From: Halichondria panicea
Taxonomy: Eukaryota; Porifera; Demospongiae; Suberitida; Halichondriidae
NCBI RefSeq assembly: GCF_963675165.1
Contig: NC_087389.1
Location: forward strand, 2,390,001 to 2,454,000
Length of the DNA stretch: 64,000 nucleotides
Direction of reading: 5' to 3'
Positions within the stretch are counted from its first letter, which is position 1; the number at the start of each line of letters is the position of its first letter. A program made the translations under genes and the position numbers. Shown here one piece after another: positions 10,068-23,800 of this stretch. The notes beneath the pieces were generated by a model, which searched no databases, was not told where the DNA came from, and saw nothing but the letters and a program-made list of their open reading frames with translations.

Positions 10068-10430
10068 ATGGCTGCTACCTTCTCTTCTGCTCTCGCGTAC
10101 GCGTTATCCTGTGTTGGAAAACCAGGTCTAGTCTTGAAAGACAAGCAGCTGGAGGCGTTGAAGTGTCTGTACGCTGGTGTTTATGTGGGTACCGTACCGA
10201 CGGCTATGGCAAGTCCCAGAGCAAGTCCATCTGCTTTCCAGACACTCCCTTTCTTGATTGATGTGAAGCTTGACAGGACCAGTGCACCTCTCTCTGAAAG
10301 AAGTGTTGTGATGGTGATTTCTCCTCTTGTTTCTCTGAGTGAAGCCATCTTCAAAGTGTTAGTGTGTCTGTTCGACGTTCAGTGCCATTCTCTCTGGAAG
10401 GAAGCATTGTTGTGACATTTGCCGAAAATT
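10068..10430 (+). pseudogene. RecQ-like DEAD-box helicase fragment, broken
   Basis: The frame from ATG 10068 reads LSCVGKPGLVLKDKQLEALK, then SAPLSERSVVMVISPLVSL before a stop near 10415. The expected Walker A (a TGYGKS-type sequence) is present only in another frame at about 10185-10235, as GYGKSQSKSICF. An inserted repeat of GCAAGTCC has split the motif there. The order Q-motif, Walker A, then VISPLVSL matches RecQ-type proteins that are abundant and mobile in sponges and cnidarians. The copy ends before Walker B and has lost function. It lies 100 bases after the retroelement-like fragment, so the two may have a common origin. Confidence 0.6.
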
Positions 10431-11158
10431 GGTCACAGAGTAAGTACGTGGTATCTGATCCGAGAACTGTGTGGCCTGAATGTGTTTACAATCCGAGGGA
10501 CTTGTGTGTATCCGATCCGAGGGACTGGTTGCTTGAGTGTGTATCCGGACTTGTTGCTTGAATGTGTATTAATGGATAGTGCTTTCAATGGTAAATCTAT
10601 TGTGTAAATCAATAAGTAGTCCTCACATTATGTTATGTCACAGCCACTGTACTTATCCACATTTATTTTTTACCCACAGGTTTAACTAATTTCTTATGAG
10701 ATTAACTTGTCGCCTGAGTGTGTATCCGATCCGAGCCTCAAGTTAATGAATAAATCTACAGAGCTGATGTTTTACTTAGCTGTCTCTGTCTACAGTATAT
10801 ACAGAGAGGTAGCCTCTCCTTTTTCTTTTTTCTGTTCTTTATCACAATAAGATAAAATACTGTTTTAATGTTCAATGAGATAAAATACGGTAAATAGATC
10901 TAATAAATTAATTGTCCACCCACGCGCCAACAGTAAATACCAGGCCCACTATTCAAGGGGCTGGAGTCGAGGCTAGGCGCCTATGTTCGCGCCCAGGGTG
11001 GGCCACGCCCAACTAATACTGACCTAGTCGAGCGCCGCCGCCCTCCTTCCAGGCAACGGTAGAGGGCGGCGCCCGACTAATACTGACCGACCCATAATCC
11101 TTCTGCTCTGATCGACATAATTATTGTTTAAAATTATTTGTGTGAGAGTAGGCACACT
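10431..11158. repeat. Degenerate repeats and GC-rich hairpin upstream of CRBN
   Basis: No gene is seen. Phrases such as GTATCCGATCCGAGGGACT and CTTGAATGTGTAT recur irregularly between 10455 and 10730. A part copy of the double-hairpin element (see 26910) is at about 10812-10895. A GC-rich inverted repeat built on GCCGCCGCCCTC and GAGGGCGGCGCC lies at about 11033-11075, ending 80 bases before the CRBN start codon. Promoter motifs could not be told from repeat sequence. Confidence 0.5.
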
Positions 11159-14100
11159 ATGGACCTCATGCGACAGTTGTTTGGTCGTGCTGGTGACAGT
11201 GGGGAAAGTGATGAAGATCAGCCCGTCATGGAAGCAACCGGCAGCTCAGAAGGTGAGTTAGAGTATGTCTACGTACTCCGTCTGCTCTGTGTATAGATGG
11301 GCGTGCCCGTCCTCAGCCATGAAATAGGGGGATGGGTTTCAATCTCTGCATTGCGTACTAACTCTGAATATCATTAATTTTACATTTAATATTAGCCACA
11401 CGTCTAACCACAGAGCCTCAGCTTGCTGCAGAGAACTGGGATGGACTCGCAAGCCGTCACTGTTGCAGGCGAACAGTAGACTGGTCAAACTCCATGTTGA
11501 GACTCGTGTGAGGTTTACCACGATATTTGTGGCAACTAACCGCATGTGGTTACCGCAAGATCATTGATAGTGACGTATCACTAGAAAACTCTACGTATCA
11601 CATGCAGTATACTGACGTCACGAAAACCGCAACCACTTAGAATATGCTGACTGTGCAACACAAGTCTCTACACGGAGTTTGACCAGTCTACTGTTCGCCT
11701 GCAACAGTGACGGCTTGCGAGTCTAAACTGGGAAGCAAAAAAATTTATTATTTATGTAAGGGCTAAAATGCATTACGTAAGCCGTCTGCAATCTGTAGCA
11801 GAACGAATGCTTGATAGGATTACGTGTAAAACCCGTCCTTGGGAGTGACTAAATACAGGGAATACTCATTTTTACCTTTAGTAATAAAAATCGCTCACAA
11901 ATCTCAGTCAAATCTCAGTGCATTGCTGCTTAAAATTATCATCTTTGTCGTTCTACTCGTGGAGTCTTGCAATTAAGTTTATGAAGAATGATGACTGGTA
12001 TCTAATGCTGATTTGATCAGTTCATAATTAATTATGCCTCGAGGCGTAGCCGCACGAGGGATACGGTAAAGCTGTCTGTGTGTGTGTGTGTGTGTCTGTT
12101 CCAGCTGTAACTGCTCAACGGTTGCAATGCGACGAAAACTAATAGCTTCTATAGGCTTCAAGCCATGTGTTCTCTTGGATTTTGATTCGTGGATAGCTTC
12201 TTTCTCGAGTTATGGCTAGTTTGACTCACATTGAAGGCTGTTAAAGTCTCTTCAGAATCTTTCATAGCATCATCTGTTCGCACAGACTTTCTACTCAACA
12301 TATGAGTTAGCCTTGCACTAAAGCGCTAGCTTTTTGTTAGCTATATACAGGAGTCAGAAAAGATCTGTTAAAACAGCTAGCTAGCTAGTATAGCCATTTG
12401 TGAAGTCTCTTTGGACACACCCTTTAATTATTCCTGTGGATGTAATGCGCATGCGCGCTCATTCCCCACGTGTGAGAAAATTATATCCAAGCAGATCCTC
12501 CTGGCAGAATCATATTTTTCTTGAGGGCCTGGTGAGCCACAAAACAAATAATAATGATAACAATAATTATGCATGTACACCAAGTCTTTTCTTCTCAGTT
12601 ATGATAGATATTATATTCACTGCATGAACTCCAGATCCTGGAAGAATCAATTTTCTTCTTTCATGAGGTCCTGGTACAATAGATAACAACAATAGATGCA
12701 TGTAAATAAGTTTTTCTTCTCAGTGATCGAGTTTATAGAAACTACTATTATACTTTTTGAGCGAAATCATAACATGGTGAGAGCCATTAGCAAGCGCACG
12801 GCAAAACTCGTTATAATTAGGTATTGAAATGAAAATATTTTTTGGCCTGCCAATAGATATAATGGCTAGCTAGCTACAGGTACAAAACATAGTTATTAAT
12901 TTATTTAACAGTGCTTTTGTGAACTCCAGTGTCTGTATAGTAATACTGTTATTTTTCAGTTGCCAATAATTATTAATTTTGTCATCATAAAAATTATCAA
13001 TGTAATAAATTAAAATGATGGGCACTGAAAAACGGTGTACAGTAAAATCTCGCTAATAGAGCCGTACCAGGATTAACGGATGTCATTAATTGATTATGAA
13101 TATCATTAACGAAGATACTTTTGATACTTCTGTATAGCCTCGTTCCCAGGCCTTACTTTTTCTTGCTGTTGTCACTGTTCATCCATAAAGACATAGTGAG
13201 GCAGCAAAGAAAGAAATGTGCGTACAGTTAAGAAAAAGTAAGGCCTGGTTTGGGAAATCGCGTGATCCACAAGGATTTTTATGAACGTGGGCGATATGTG
13301 GCCACAATCGTGACGTAAGGTATTCTACCACGCATTCAGAGTTAATAAGACTGTACTGACAACCACCAAGCAAGTCGGATCAGAAAACCAGCGTGGCCAG
13401 CTCTGGTGGCAGTAGCTATACCTGCTATATGATAATGATGACTAAGCTATTCTTGATCTAGACTATAGCATGTAGAAAGACACAAGAAAAGGTGATAGTC
13501 TGACTCTGATAGAATCTGAACACACAAATTCACAATTTAGACTAGTAGATCATCTAGCTAAGCCTGAGGTATAGCTAGCTAGTGCTTGCAAACTTCCAGT
13601 TCCAAGTCCGTGTCCAGCTTGCTGCAGGCAAAATGTTATTAGTCATAGTTCTCTGCGTGGGCAGTCCAACATCTCTAGCTCAGCATGCCCACGCTCATTT
13701 TCACCCTTCTACCCTCACTACAGCCACTCGTTATTCGATCCGTATACTGGCCAGTGCTGGCTGTCCCAAACTAGGTTTTCAATGGTATTTTATACGTTTA
13801 TTACAGCCGGATATGACGTTTTGGGTGTGGTTTGGCAGATAAAATTGTATTACACTTTAGAATGACTCATTATCCCTCGAGACAAAAACTGCAAAATTAG
13901 TCATTAGATTCGAGGTAAAGTCATTTTTAAGTCGCAGCTATTTCCCGAAATACAGCTACCTCGCTATTGTCCCAAGGGTGACCGAGAGTCTACTGTACAA
14001 CGTCATAACAAATGTTTTTGTGGTATAGTGGAACCTCCATTAACGACCACCTCTGAAGAGCAACCACATGCTACATGTATATATAATAGCAAGAGCTCAG

Positions 14101-17100
14101 GTCCGGATTGAAACTACAATGACTTCTGCAAAATTCAACAGTTAAATGTCACTATAATTAGCTCAATTTTAGCCTAATCGAGGGTCTCGTGTCGGACCGA
14201 CGAATTTGAAAAACATACGTTCCAAGACTGTAGTGTGTAGGGTTTAGGGAAATTATGTTATAGATAGTACATGGGCATGAGCTGTCTATGTGTTATAGTG
14301 TCCCATATCACGAGGGCTTTGCCCGAGGGATGAGGGACACTATAACCATAGATACCGAATGCACATGTGCTAACTAATTTAGATCCCACTTTTCATTGGC
14401 TGCCTCAGGCAAGAAGTGTATCTATAAAAGCAGCAAGCCTTAGCAACAGCTTTAGGTTTGAAAATGTCCTGTTCTGACAAGCTAGATGAGTTCTGCTTCT
14501 CTGCTAAAAACCTTTGCATTGGCCCTGCTTCAACATTGGACAAACTAGTGACTCCACCTTGTGCAGGAAGCACTCTGCAACAATTGAGCCCAGCCTCCTC
14601 TTTCTCTGCACTCAAGCCCCACCCCAGCTCAAGCTTCTCAGTAAACTGTTCTGATCTGTACGCTAGCTAGCAAGGAACAGCTTGCAACAATGCTACAGTG
14701 CACTATATTGTTCCCAGGAGTCTACCAATTTTGAAACATGGCTGTTAGAAACAGAAGTCAGGAGGACAAAGTTGACAAATGCTACTTAGTTGAAGATATG
14801 CTTTCATGCTTGTGACAATGGACCCAGAACAGTTAAAATCATTGGCTCTTAGTGTTCCTCGTAGACTGGCGGACAAGAAAAGATACTGGTGAACCCTACC
14901 ATCAACCCAGCAAACGCTATAGAAACTGGTAGTGAAAAAACTGAACAGCCATAGCTAATTATCATGCAGCTACAGCTTTATTATCATTTCTGTACATTCA
15001 AAAAATTATACTTGTACTTTATACCCTCAAGCTTATAATTCCCTGGGAAACTATGAGATTATGGCTCATAATTCCCTGCTAAACACACACAAGTGGGATC
15101 TAAATAATTTTGATGACAGTTGTAGTGCAAGCACCTGAGTATTCAAAGCTCCTTCCGCAGTGTTTTGATTTTTGCTGGCCTAGGTGGATGTTCTTGATCC
15201 ACGGGTCCCAGTGTAGTACCTGTACAGTATATATAATTATACCGTTTTGATTTGAGCGTACACTGGTCTTGTTTGTCAGGTAGGTAGGGGCTTGGTTCAG
15301 CAGGCGTCTGTGTCTGCTAGCTAGAGTGAGCACGAACCTCTGTTGCCTTTCTTGGAGTGTGGTCTAGCCAAGTTGGTCACTGAGGGAAGGGTGAGCTGCT
15401 AGTGCGTGGAGGTTTTCCCAAAGTGTGCATGTAATATGCAAAGCACAGGCAATTATATGCGCGATAATGCAGACATCTATAAAGGTATATGCTTCCGCAA
15501 CACAATTCGCAGTTGTGTAGGATGCGTGCCATGGACTATGACAGTTGCCAACGAAATTGTAAATAATCCCCAATCACATCAATATTTTTGCTGGAATTTG
15601 TGCCTTTTGTGTGGTGCAATAATTATGTTTCTAGGTGCTCGAGTGTTTTACAGTAAGTGTCATAATCGTACCTAATCCTGAGCATACATGTATATAGCAC
15701 TCTCTAAGGACTTTTGCTTTTCTTCTTCAGTGAAGATATAATTATATATATACATCTCTTCCATTGTCTTACGTAGTGCCTTAAGTAATAGTTATGACAC
15801 ATGCACGAGTGCCACGTGAGATATATTGGCTCAGTAGTGACTTAGGCCCGAGGGCCGCAGGCCTCGAGAGCAAAGGCACTACTGAGCCAATATATCCTAT
15901 GTGCGCACGAGTGAGCTGTGTAACAACTGATTTGTTGCATTCCTTGTTGCATTCCTTTCGTGTACACATCACTCCTTTTATAGGGCAACTACTTGTGGTC
16001 GCTGTGGAATGCACCAGACGCATGAAAAACGTTTTCTGCCTACCACTGAATACTGTTAACAGTGTTATACTATAAAAGGGACTGTTTCAGGGGTGAAGGG
16101 TGCGCTTTAGGTAACTTCAGCCATACTGTGCCAGTATCGAGATAGTGGCACAGTTCACCATTAACCTGTGCGTATCAAATTTTTACCCGAGGTGCGTAAG
16201 TGGCACGGGTATAATGGTTTGTTAGTTTGTAATTTATGAGGCTGCTCACCTGGATGCCACAGCTCTGCGTTTACAGCGTGGATGCCTTCACACAACAATG
16301 GCAAATTTCAGTGTTAAAGCGTCGTTTGTTGTGTAACGTGCAGGAGCAAAGTTAAAAAGCGTATTGGCTAGTACACGCTACCTTTATTCGAGGTAGATCT
16401 ACATAATTATTTGCAACTATTGTGATTGTTTACTGGTCTGTATATAGTTTGTTGCTACTCCTTTAGTTTTTATAGATCCATTTTATTCATGTTAACAGGA
16501 ACAGCTAGCCTAGGATTAGCACTTCAGTGCTCTAGTTCGTCCATCTCTCACTTTTATGCTATTCTCTTTTTGTATACGCGTATACGTGTTATGTGGGGGT
16601 CACTAAAATTAATCCTAAAAGGGTCACTAGATTCTAGGACTCAGCGTCTGTGGATTCCTCGGCACCAGCATTGCAATTAATACATTAATATCTAGATAGA
16701 GATGAAGACACACCTACTATTGGAGAAGGCACTGCTAGTGAGGTTGCAGCTGTTGATACTGGTGGGGAAAGCGGTGGAACGTTTGACATTTCTCTACCTG
16801 CTCAGCATCTGGTACATGTATAATTATTATAGATACCTTTTTTTGTATGTGCACCACTATGTGTATACATGACCGATGAAAGCACCGCAGGTGCTGATGC
16901 CTCGGTGGAGGTGTCAAAGCTACAATAACATAAGCTACCAATTATACACTATAATTATCATGATGAGGTTTAGTTAATTTTGCTACATGCAGCTCAGAAA
17001 CTCAGAGTAGGTAATGATAAACCATGATTGTTGTTAAAAACGATCGATGCTAGTCTAAAATTAATGGTTGCATGGATCAGCAGAGCCTTGCAGCTCTCTT

Positions 17101-17777
17101 CTCTCTGTTGCAGCTACAGGGTTTTGCAGAATCTTTGGTGTAGAGCGTTCCTTATATGGATACCTAATGTTTACACATTGTGGTGTCATATACATTGTAC
17201 ACATTGTGGTGAAATGCCAAGTCTGATTGGGAAGCAAAATTCAAAAACAAAATGGCTTTTTCTTGTGAAAAAAGCTGACCAAGGCATTATTTGGGATATA
17301 AGATGGAGAATAGTCCATCAGACAGAGCTGCTTGGACTGTCTTATCAAAGTGTTGCTGAGAATCTCCATCAACTGTTTGTAGAATAGTGCATTGTTGACA
17401 TGCTGACAAAGATCTACAACTTTATGGTTGACCACAGATAACCTTATAAGGAACGCTCAACGCAAAACGCTTTTTTGTGGATATTGCAAAGATTCTGCAA
17501 AACCCTGTACCAATAGCTAGCGTTCTAGCTAGTGCTGGGCTATCTATAATTATACTAAGTAGAGTAGCAATTAACACTCCATGCACAAGTTTTTCTACAC
17601 TCTTCTGAAAAGGCTGCAAGGGCATTCCAAGTAACTATAGGCATATAACTTGAGAATCAAGCATTATTATTTTTTCAAATCCACGAATTAGAATCCAAGA
17701 AAACATAACTAGAAACTCTTACTTTGCACTACATTGATCTTTTAGCAGCTATAGCAGTCTACATAGACACACACATA

Positions 17778-17818
<41 letters not shown>

Positions 17819-20800
17819 TGCTTGCGCATGCGCACCGGGGCATAATTATAGGTTTTTTAGGCTAATTTCTTTTGGCGATTTCTTGTGCAGCTAGATTACT
17901 GAATGGTACATAATAATACGCAATATGAGCTAAAGAGTGCATGTTGTCTCGTCTTTGCAGTACCTGGGAGAGATGGAGGAAGAGGCCCCAGCCAATATGG
18001 AGGACGAGGAGACCACACCAACCATGCCCCTTCTCTGTATTCCAAACAGAGTGCTCTTCCCTGAAGAAACACTACCCATGCATATCAACGACCCTCATGT
18101 GAGTAAACCGTAACTTTATAAGCTTCCTTGTTCCTATGCATTTTATTATGCCTCGAGGCGTAACCGCACGAGGGATACGGTAAAGCTGATTGTGTGTGTC
18201 TGTTCCAGCTGTAACTGCTCAACAACAGTTGCAATGCGACGAAAACTAACAGCCTCTACATGTATAGGCTTCTAGCCTCGTTCTCTTAGATTTTGATTCG
18301 CGGATCAGCTAACTACAGCTTGTTTCTTGAGTTATGGCTAGTTTGACTCACATTGAAGGCTGCTCACATTGAAGGCTATTGCAGTCTCTTCAGAATCTTT
18401 CGTAGCATCATTTCTTCGCACAAGTTTCTATTGAACTTATGAGTTACATGTAGCGCCTTGCACTAACGCGCCAGCTTTTTATTGAGCTACTAGAGTCAGA
18501 AAAGAGCTGCTAAAGCAGCTAGCTATTTAGTAGCCATTAATTTTGTGAACTTGGCCTCTGGCAAACACACACCCCTTATTCCAGTGGATCTAATGCGCAT
18601 GCGCACTTTGGTAGAATAAATTTTTATCTTTCTTGAGGTCCTAAAAACTACAAAACACTTGATAGATAAAAGCATGTACAAAAGTCTTTTCTTCTCAGTA
18701 GATAGAACAGTACAGCTGTTTGCACAGACCTTGCAAAATACTAAATCATTCACTGCATTACCACAAACCACCATACAATGTTGCTATATGTAGAACTAGA
18801 CTATGGGAACTCATGAACAGTGGGGATCTACCAATTAACGCTTTATGCTGAGACTTGCATGCTGTTCACACTGCTTTCCATACATGCAGTGGACAGATTA
18901 GTACCTATACAGGTATATCTGCTGGTATAGCAAGCTACATGTATAGTCCCAGCCCATTCTCCACTTCAAATCCTCACCATAATTTGTATGTGAGTTTCCA
19001 TACACCAAGAGTAGATAAGAGCATCTACCATTGATACCACCTTATAGCTGGTAATTTTCGAGGATCTCTCAGATTACCCATTTTTGTGAAAATGTTAGAC
19101 TTCAAAAAGTACATTCATACAAGTTCTGGAAAGCCATCATTGCTCAGGCTACATGTAGTTAGCATAGCAACATTGTATGGTGGTTTGATAAGGATTTAGT
19201 ATTTGCAAGGTCTATGCAAACAGCTGTAGGAGGGATTGGAAATGAAAATGTTTGCGTGAAACACTCCGAGTTATATGGTGTGGCTAAAACTACAAAGGAT
19301 TATTTTTATAGTCAGCAAGCTCATTACCTCATTACCTGTCTTGACTGCTCTACAATGTGCTGTGCATAGAAACAGTGAAATTGATCACTTTTAATGCTAA
19401 AAAGTAAAAAAGAATCTAGCTCTAAAAAGTCGACTTAAGCCACGCAGCCACTAAAACAAATAAATGCTATAAAAGAAGGAATAGCCCTTACTCTGAAGTC
19501 GTGAGAGGTCAAGCTTAAGGCCCGTGGTGTGTCTAAAAGTATACTAAAAGTATACTAAAGCGGTTTGAAGGACTGTACTGCAAAGGTTTATGAACAGTAC
19601 AGCTTATCCATAGCATGAAGCCATTCTATGTAGCACTTAGATACATAATAACCAAGTCAAGCAATGTACTTTGCTGTTTTGACTTCACAGCAGGGAAAGA
19701 GAACAGTTGACATATAGAGTAATTTCAACAAAAATTGAAAACGGAGTAAAGACAACGGACTCAGACTATTAGTTGATGTGCGCTTATTAACCAAGTGCGC
19801 TTATTAACCAGATTATATACCGTACTCTACCGAGATTACGCCCACGTCTGAAATTACGCCCACCCCCACTTTTGAGTGAAAGTTCCTGCATAGGCTAATT
19901 TGCCTCGAAAATACGCCCATCAGGAAGTGATGCATTTATCAATGAGCAAGTTGTCAAAGAAAGTTTACTTATTGTGTACGCTGGTTAGCTCTGAATAATT
20001 ATAGCTATAGATATACCTATTTGCAAGTATAAGAGACAAGGACAATTTTCTCTGAATCTCTGTTGAAGACTCTGACAGTGACAAGGAACAACCTTCTGAT
20101 GCAGAATCTTGACTCTTTATACCTAGCTACTTTACCCATGCATTTACCGATGTTGTATGTTGATGTATTCATTGTATTTCAAGAGCTGGCAGGCCTCAGA
20201 CACAGGCAGAGAAGAATAGTTTCTTAATGAGTGGGATTAATTTCGAGGCAAACACCTGGGTGGGCTTAATTTCGAGACAAAACTACCGTTTTCGAAATTA
20301 AGCCCATCCCACCTGTAGCTGCTTTGTAGCATGCAATTAGGGTGGGCGTAATCTCGGTAGAGTACGGTAGTACGTAATTACATTACATTCACAGTACTGT
20401 TAGTGGATGCACACAATGTTTCTCTGTGAGTCCTACACTATTCTATAGCCCCTCTCCACAGGTGATTCAGATGTTGAGAGACGCTAGCACTCGTAAGAAG
20501 ACAGTGGCAGTGTGCACTGACTTGCACCTCGGGGACAGGCTAGGGGGGATGAGACGACCCACACAGGTAGGCTATGTACGATGTACATGCATGTACATGT
20601 AACACAATTACAGGGTACATGCATAGAGAAAGGGATTGGAAACGCCCATCTGGCCAATGTACTAGAGGCTAGTTACGGTCACATGGCAGGAAGCTCTAAA
20701 ATTAACTCTTTTTCCACTGCAAACCCATAGCAACGACCCGTAGAAACAGCATCTAGAATCTGTAAAATTATGTGGGACTGTTTATAGACTGTAATGGAGG

Positions 20801-23800
20801 TTCACTCTGGTGGAGCATGCTACTGTTTACATCCCTGATGAATAAGATGCATCTGCTGAACTTATAATTGTGTAACTGCATGATAATGAGAGGATCTGTT
20901 ATTGACAATAACAGACTCTCTCATTATAATATTGTCACAATAATAATTATTGTGTCCAACTTGTTAGATGTAGTTACACTAGTACAATTTTGCTCGCAAG
21001 AAAGAAGCAAAGTGTATTAAACGTAGAGAGACACTGCAACATCGGATATAATTGTATAATACATTGTTGTACAACAATTTCTTCCTGGGACTCTGGGAGA
21101 GGCTTGTCATTGATAACTCCTCTGAATCACAAAATTAACACAATACGTACAAACATGACATAGTTAAAATCATTACAAAGTATATACACGTACACACAGC
21201 GTCTTAAATGTATGCAATGAAAGGTACACAAGGCTCATATCCAGGTATTAAAGCAATACCAAATATAAAATTAATGTCGTATTCCTATTCTACTATGCAT
21301 AAACAATTAGAAAACACATTAAATGCTACTCACGCTAACTTAGAAGTCACTGTGGAGGAACAGAAACATATGATAGAGAAAGTTTACTACAAGTAGTTAC
21401 CAAGCAATTATTGTTTTTATAATAGAAATTAGCCAGCATTTAATTGATGGCTATTCCCATTCTATTGAATATGGGCTTTCATATAATGCAGCATTCAGTA
21501 GACTTGCAAAAGTGAGTTGTATATGAACAAAACCTTAAAATGTAGCTGTTTTGAGCACAAATCCAAGCACAACTGCCAGTGAGTCTAGAACATCAGCTGG
21601 AGCATCAGTTGGAGCTATCTGGGAAACCATGTGGATGCTAGAAGCCCAGTACATACCTGGATTTCCCCCTGTAGAGATCAGCTGAAGAGAAAAGTGGGCA
21701 GAGCTCAACCAGTGCATAGATTCTGGAGCGTAACAAGCCTATTCTGAGGGTGTGACGTCACACGTTGAGATTGTAATGGATCACGTGAGGCGTTTCCAAT
21801 CCCTTTCTATTCGTTTATCAATGGTACATGTAACACAATGATGGGTTACGAAATCTGTGTACACATATGAATCACCGGTCTGGTCTGGCTATACTGTTGC
21901 AGTTCTAAAATTTTAACACAATCTACATGTAAGTACACAGGACGAGTTGGCTGCTTTGGGGACCACTGCTGAGATTGTGGCATTCCGCGAGGAGGAGTCA
22001 GAATACTATTATGGTCCATGCTTTGTAGTCAGGCTCCTGGGGAAACAACGGTTTAGACTACTGAAGGTGGACAGGAGGGTGAATGGGTGAGAATATATGT
22101 GTACTGGACAATTTGTGAGTTGTATAGTGTAGTCTATCAACAGTATGTTAGTCAAGGAAATGTTCCTGCCTGATTGCCAATTTGTCTTGTTGCCTCAGGT
22201 TGCTTGAAGGGCATGTAAAGATCCTACCTGAAATAGAGCTTCCCCCTCATTCAAGTGATGTATACGCTTGCCCTGCCCACATCCGTGACAGTTGCCATGC
22301 AAAACAACTGATCGCTAGGACACCAGGATGTTCACTTCACACACGAGCACAGTTAGAGCTGTGTATAAATCGATTGCAGGTTAAAATACATGCACAAGCA
22401 GCATTGGAGTTACAACTCCCACTTTACTATGGAGTGGCATTTGTGTCAAAAATAAAAATTGATCTGCTTGGCATTAACGCATAGTCAGCTGAATCAATCT
22501 GCAAAATACAAATCAAAACTGCAGAGTCAGCAAATCGATCTGCACACGAAATGAATTGAACAATCGATGCACAGAAGAAGGTCTGACAAAGTCACAAGAG
22601 GTCTAAATACATCGCTAACAAACCTTAATAGCATTCAAAGCTGTAATACACCAATGAAAGCTTTAGAAGTATTGGTGTGTCTTCACAGGTCACTGTTTAG
22701 GCTCTTCATTATGCCTCGGTGCTCATGCGCAAGCGAGATATATGATAGTGCATGTGTTTGTGTGCGTGTCTGTCTGTTACAGCTGCTCAAGGATCAATGA
22801 TAGGCTTCTAGTCATGTTTTCTGGATTTTAATTCGTGGATTTGCAAAATAATGCTTTGTTTTGGAGTTATGCCTTAGTTTTGCTTACTTGGAATGCCATA
22901 TTGCAGCCTTTTCAGAAGAGTGCGTAGCAAAACTTATCCACTGAGTGTTGATACGCTCCTAGTAGATAGCTCTGCAAGAGTGAGAAGATAGCTGCAAGGC
23001 TGATGCAGCCATTAATTTTAGACTTCGACTTTTGGCATCGATCATTTTTAACAATGATCATGGTCGATCATAACCCACTCTTAGAGTTTCCCTGATTGGA
23101 TTATGCCTCCTGCATGCAGCAATTAATTAATGCAAAAATGTTCTTATTATAATGTGTGTATATAAAAGCAGTTGTATGTAGCTTTGTCACCTCCACCGAG
23201 GCATCAGCACCCGCGGTGCTTTCATTTTACTTTGCGTTACTTATTGCACACAATACTGCTTACATTGTATTAGGAACGCGTTAGGTTCAAAGGTCAGGCA
23301 AGCCAGTTCGCAAGTGGAACTCTTGTACAAAAGCAGATTGATTCATTTCGCCGGCATATTGATTCTGACTCCGCAGTTTTGATTTGTATTTTTGCTGATC
23401 GATTTGCTGACAATACAGTGTTGATTATTTTGCAGATCGATTCAGCTGACTACACGTTTACCAATTGATTTGCCGATCAATTATGCCAAGCAGATCAATT
23501 TTTATTTTCGACACAAATATGCCACTCCATACCACAACATTTTATTTGGTACCGGATTATTATTTTGATCACTACTTCATCTTTATTCCAACCTACATAA
23601 TTATACAGAGTGTAAGGCTATCTGGTTCTGTATGCTCTGTTCCTACCTGGGTCTTCAGATTTTATGATACCGTGAGTTACTAGATTAATTAGCCTGAGTA
23701 CTTTTCTTCGGTTCATGCTCTTGATGGGCACAGGATCATCTTCGTGAAGTTCTGATGAAGGAACAGGAGTTGAAGACATTTGTAAAAAGTGACAAGGCCT

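Larger units (their letters stand above)
16876..17850. repeat. Repeat family A copy, interrupted by a nested MITE
   Basis: It begins GAAAGCACCGCAGGTGCTGATG and ends GCGCATGCGCACCGGGGCAT. This copy is split by the 391-bp insertion at 17117-17507. It also carries an (AC)n run at about 17761-17815. The complete copy at 50408-50991 shows the uninterrupted order. Confidence 0.75.

Noticed and set aside
15100..15675. Overlapping frames of 69-89 codons in CRBN intron 1
   Set aside because: No family match, no conserved splice frame, and they lie in non-coding intron DNA.
17761..17815. Possible CRISPR-like or regulatory array
   Set aside because: It is a plain AC microsatellite; no spaced repeats of CRISPR type exist anywhere in the window.
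22260..22484. Open frame continuing CRBN exon 6
   Set aside because: It is not similar to cereblon, runs into a foldback repeat, and the shorter exon gives an in-phase 424-aa protein.
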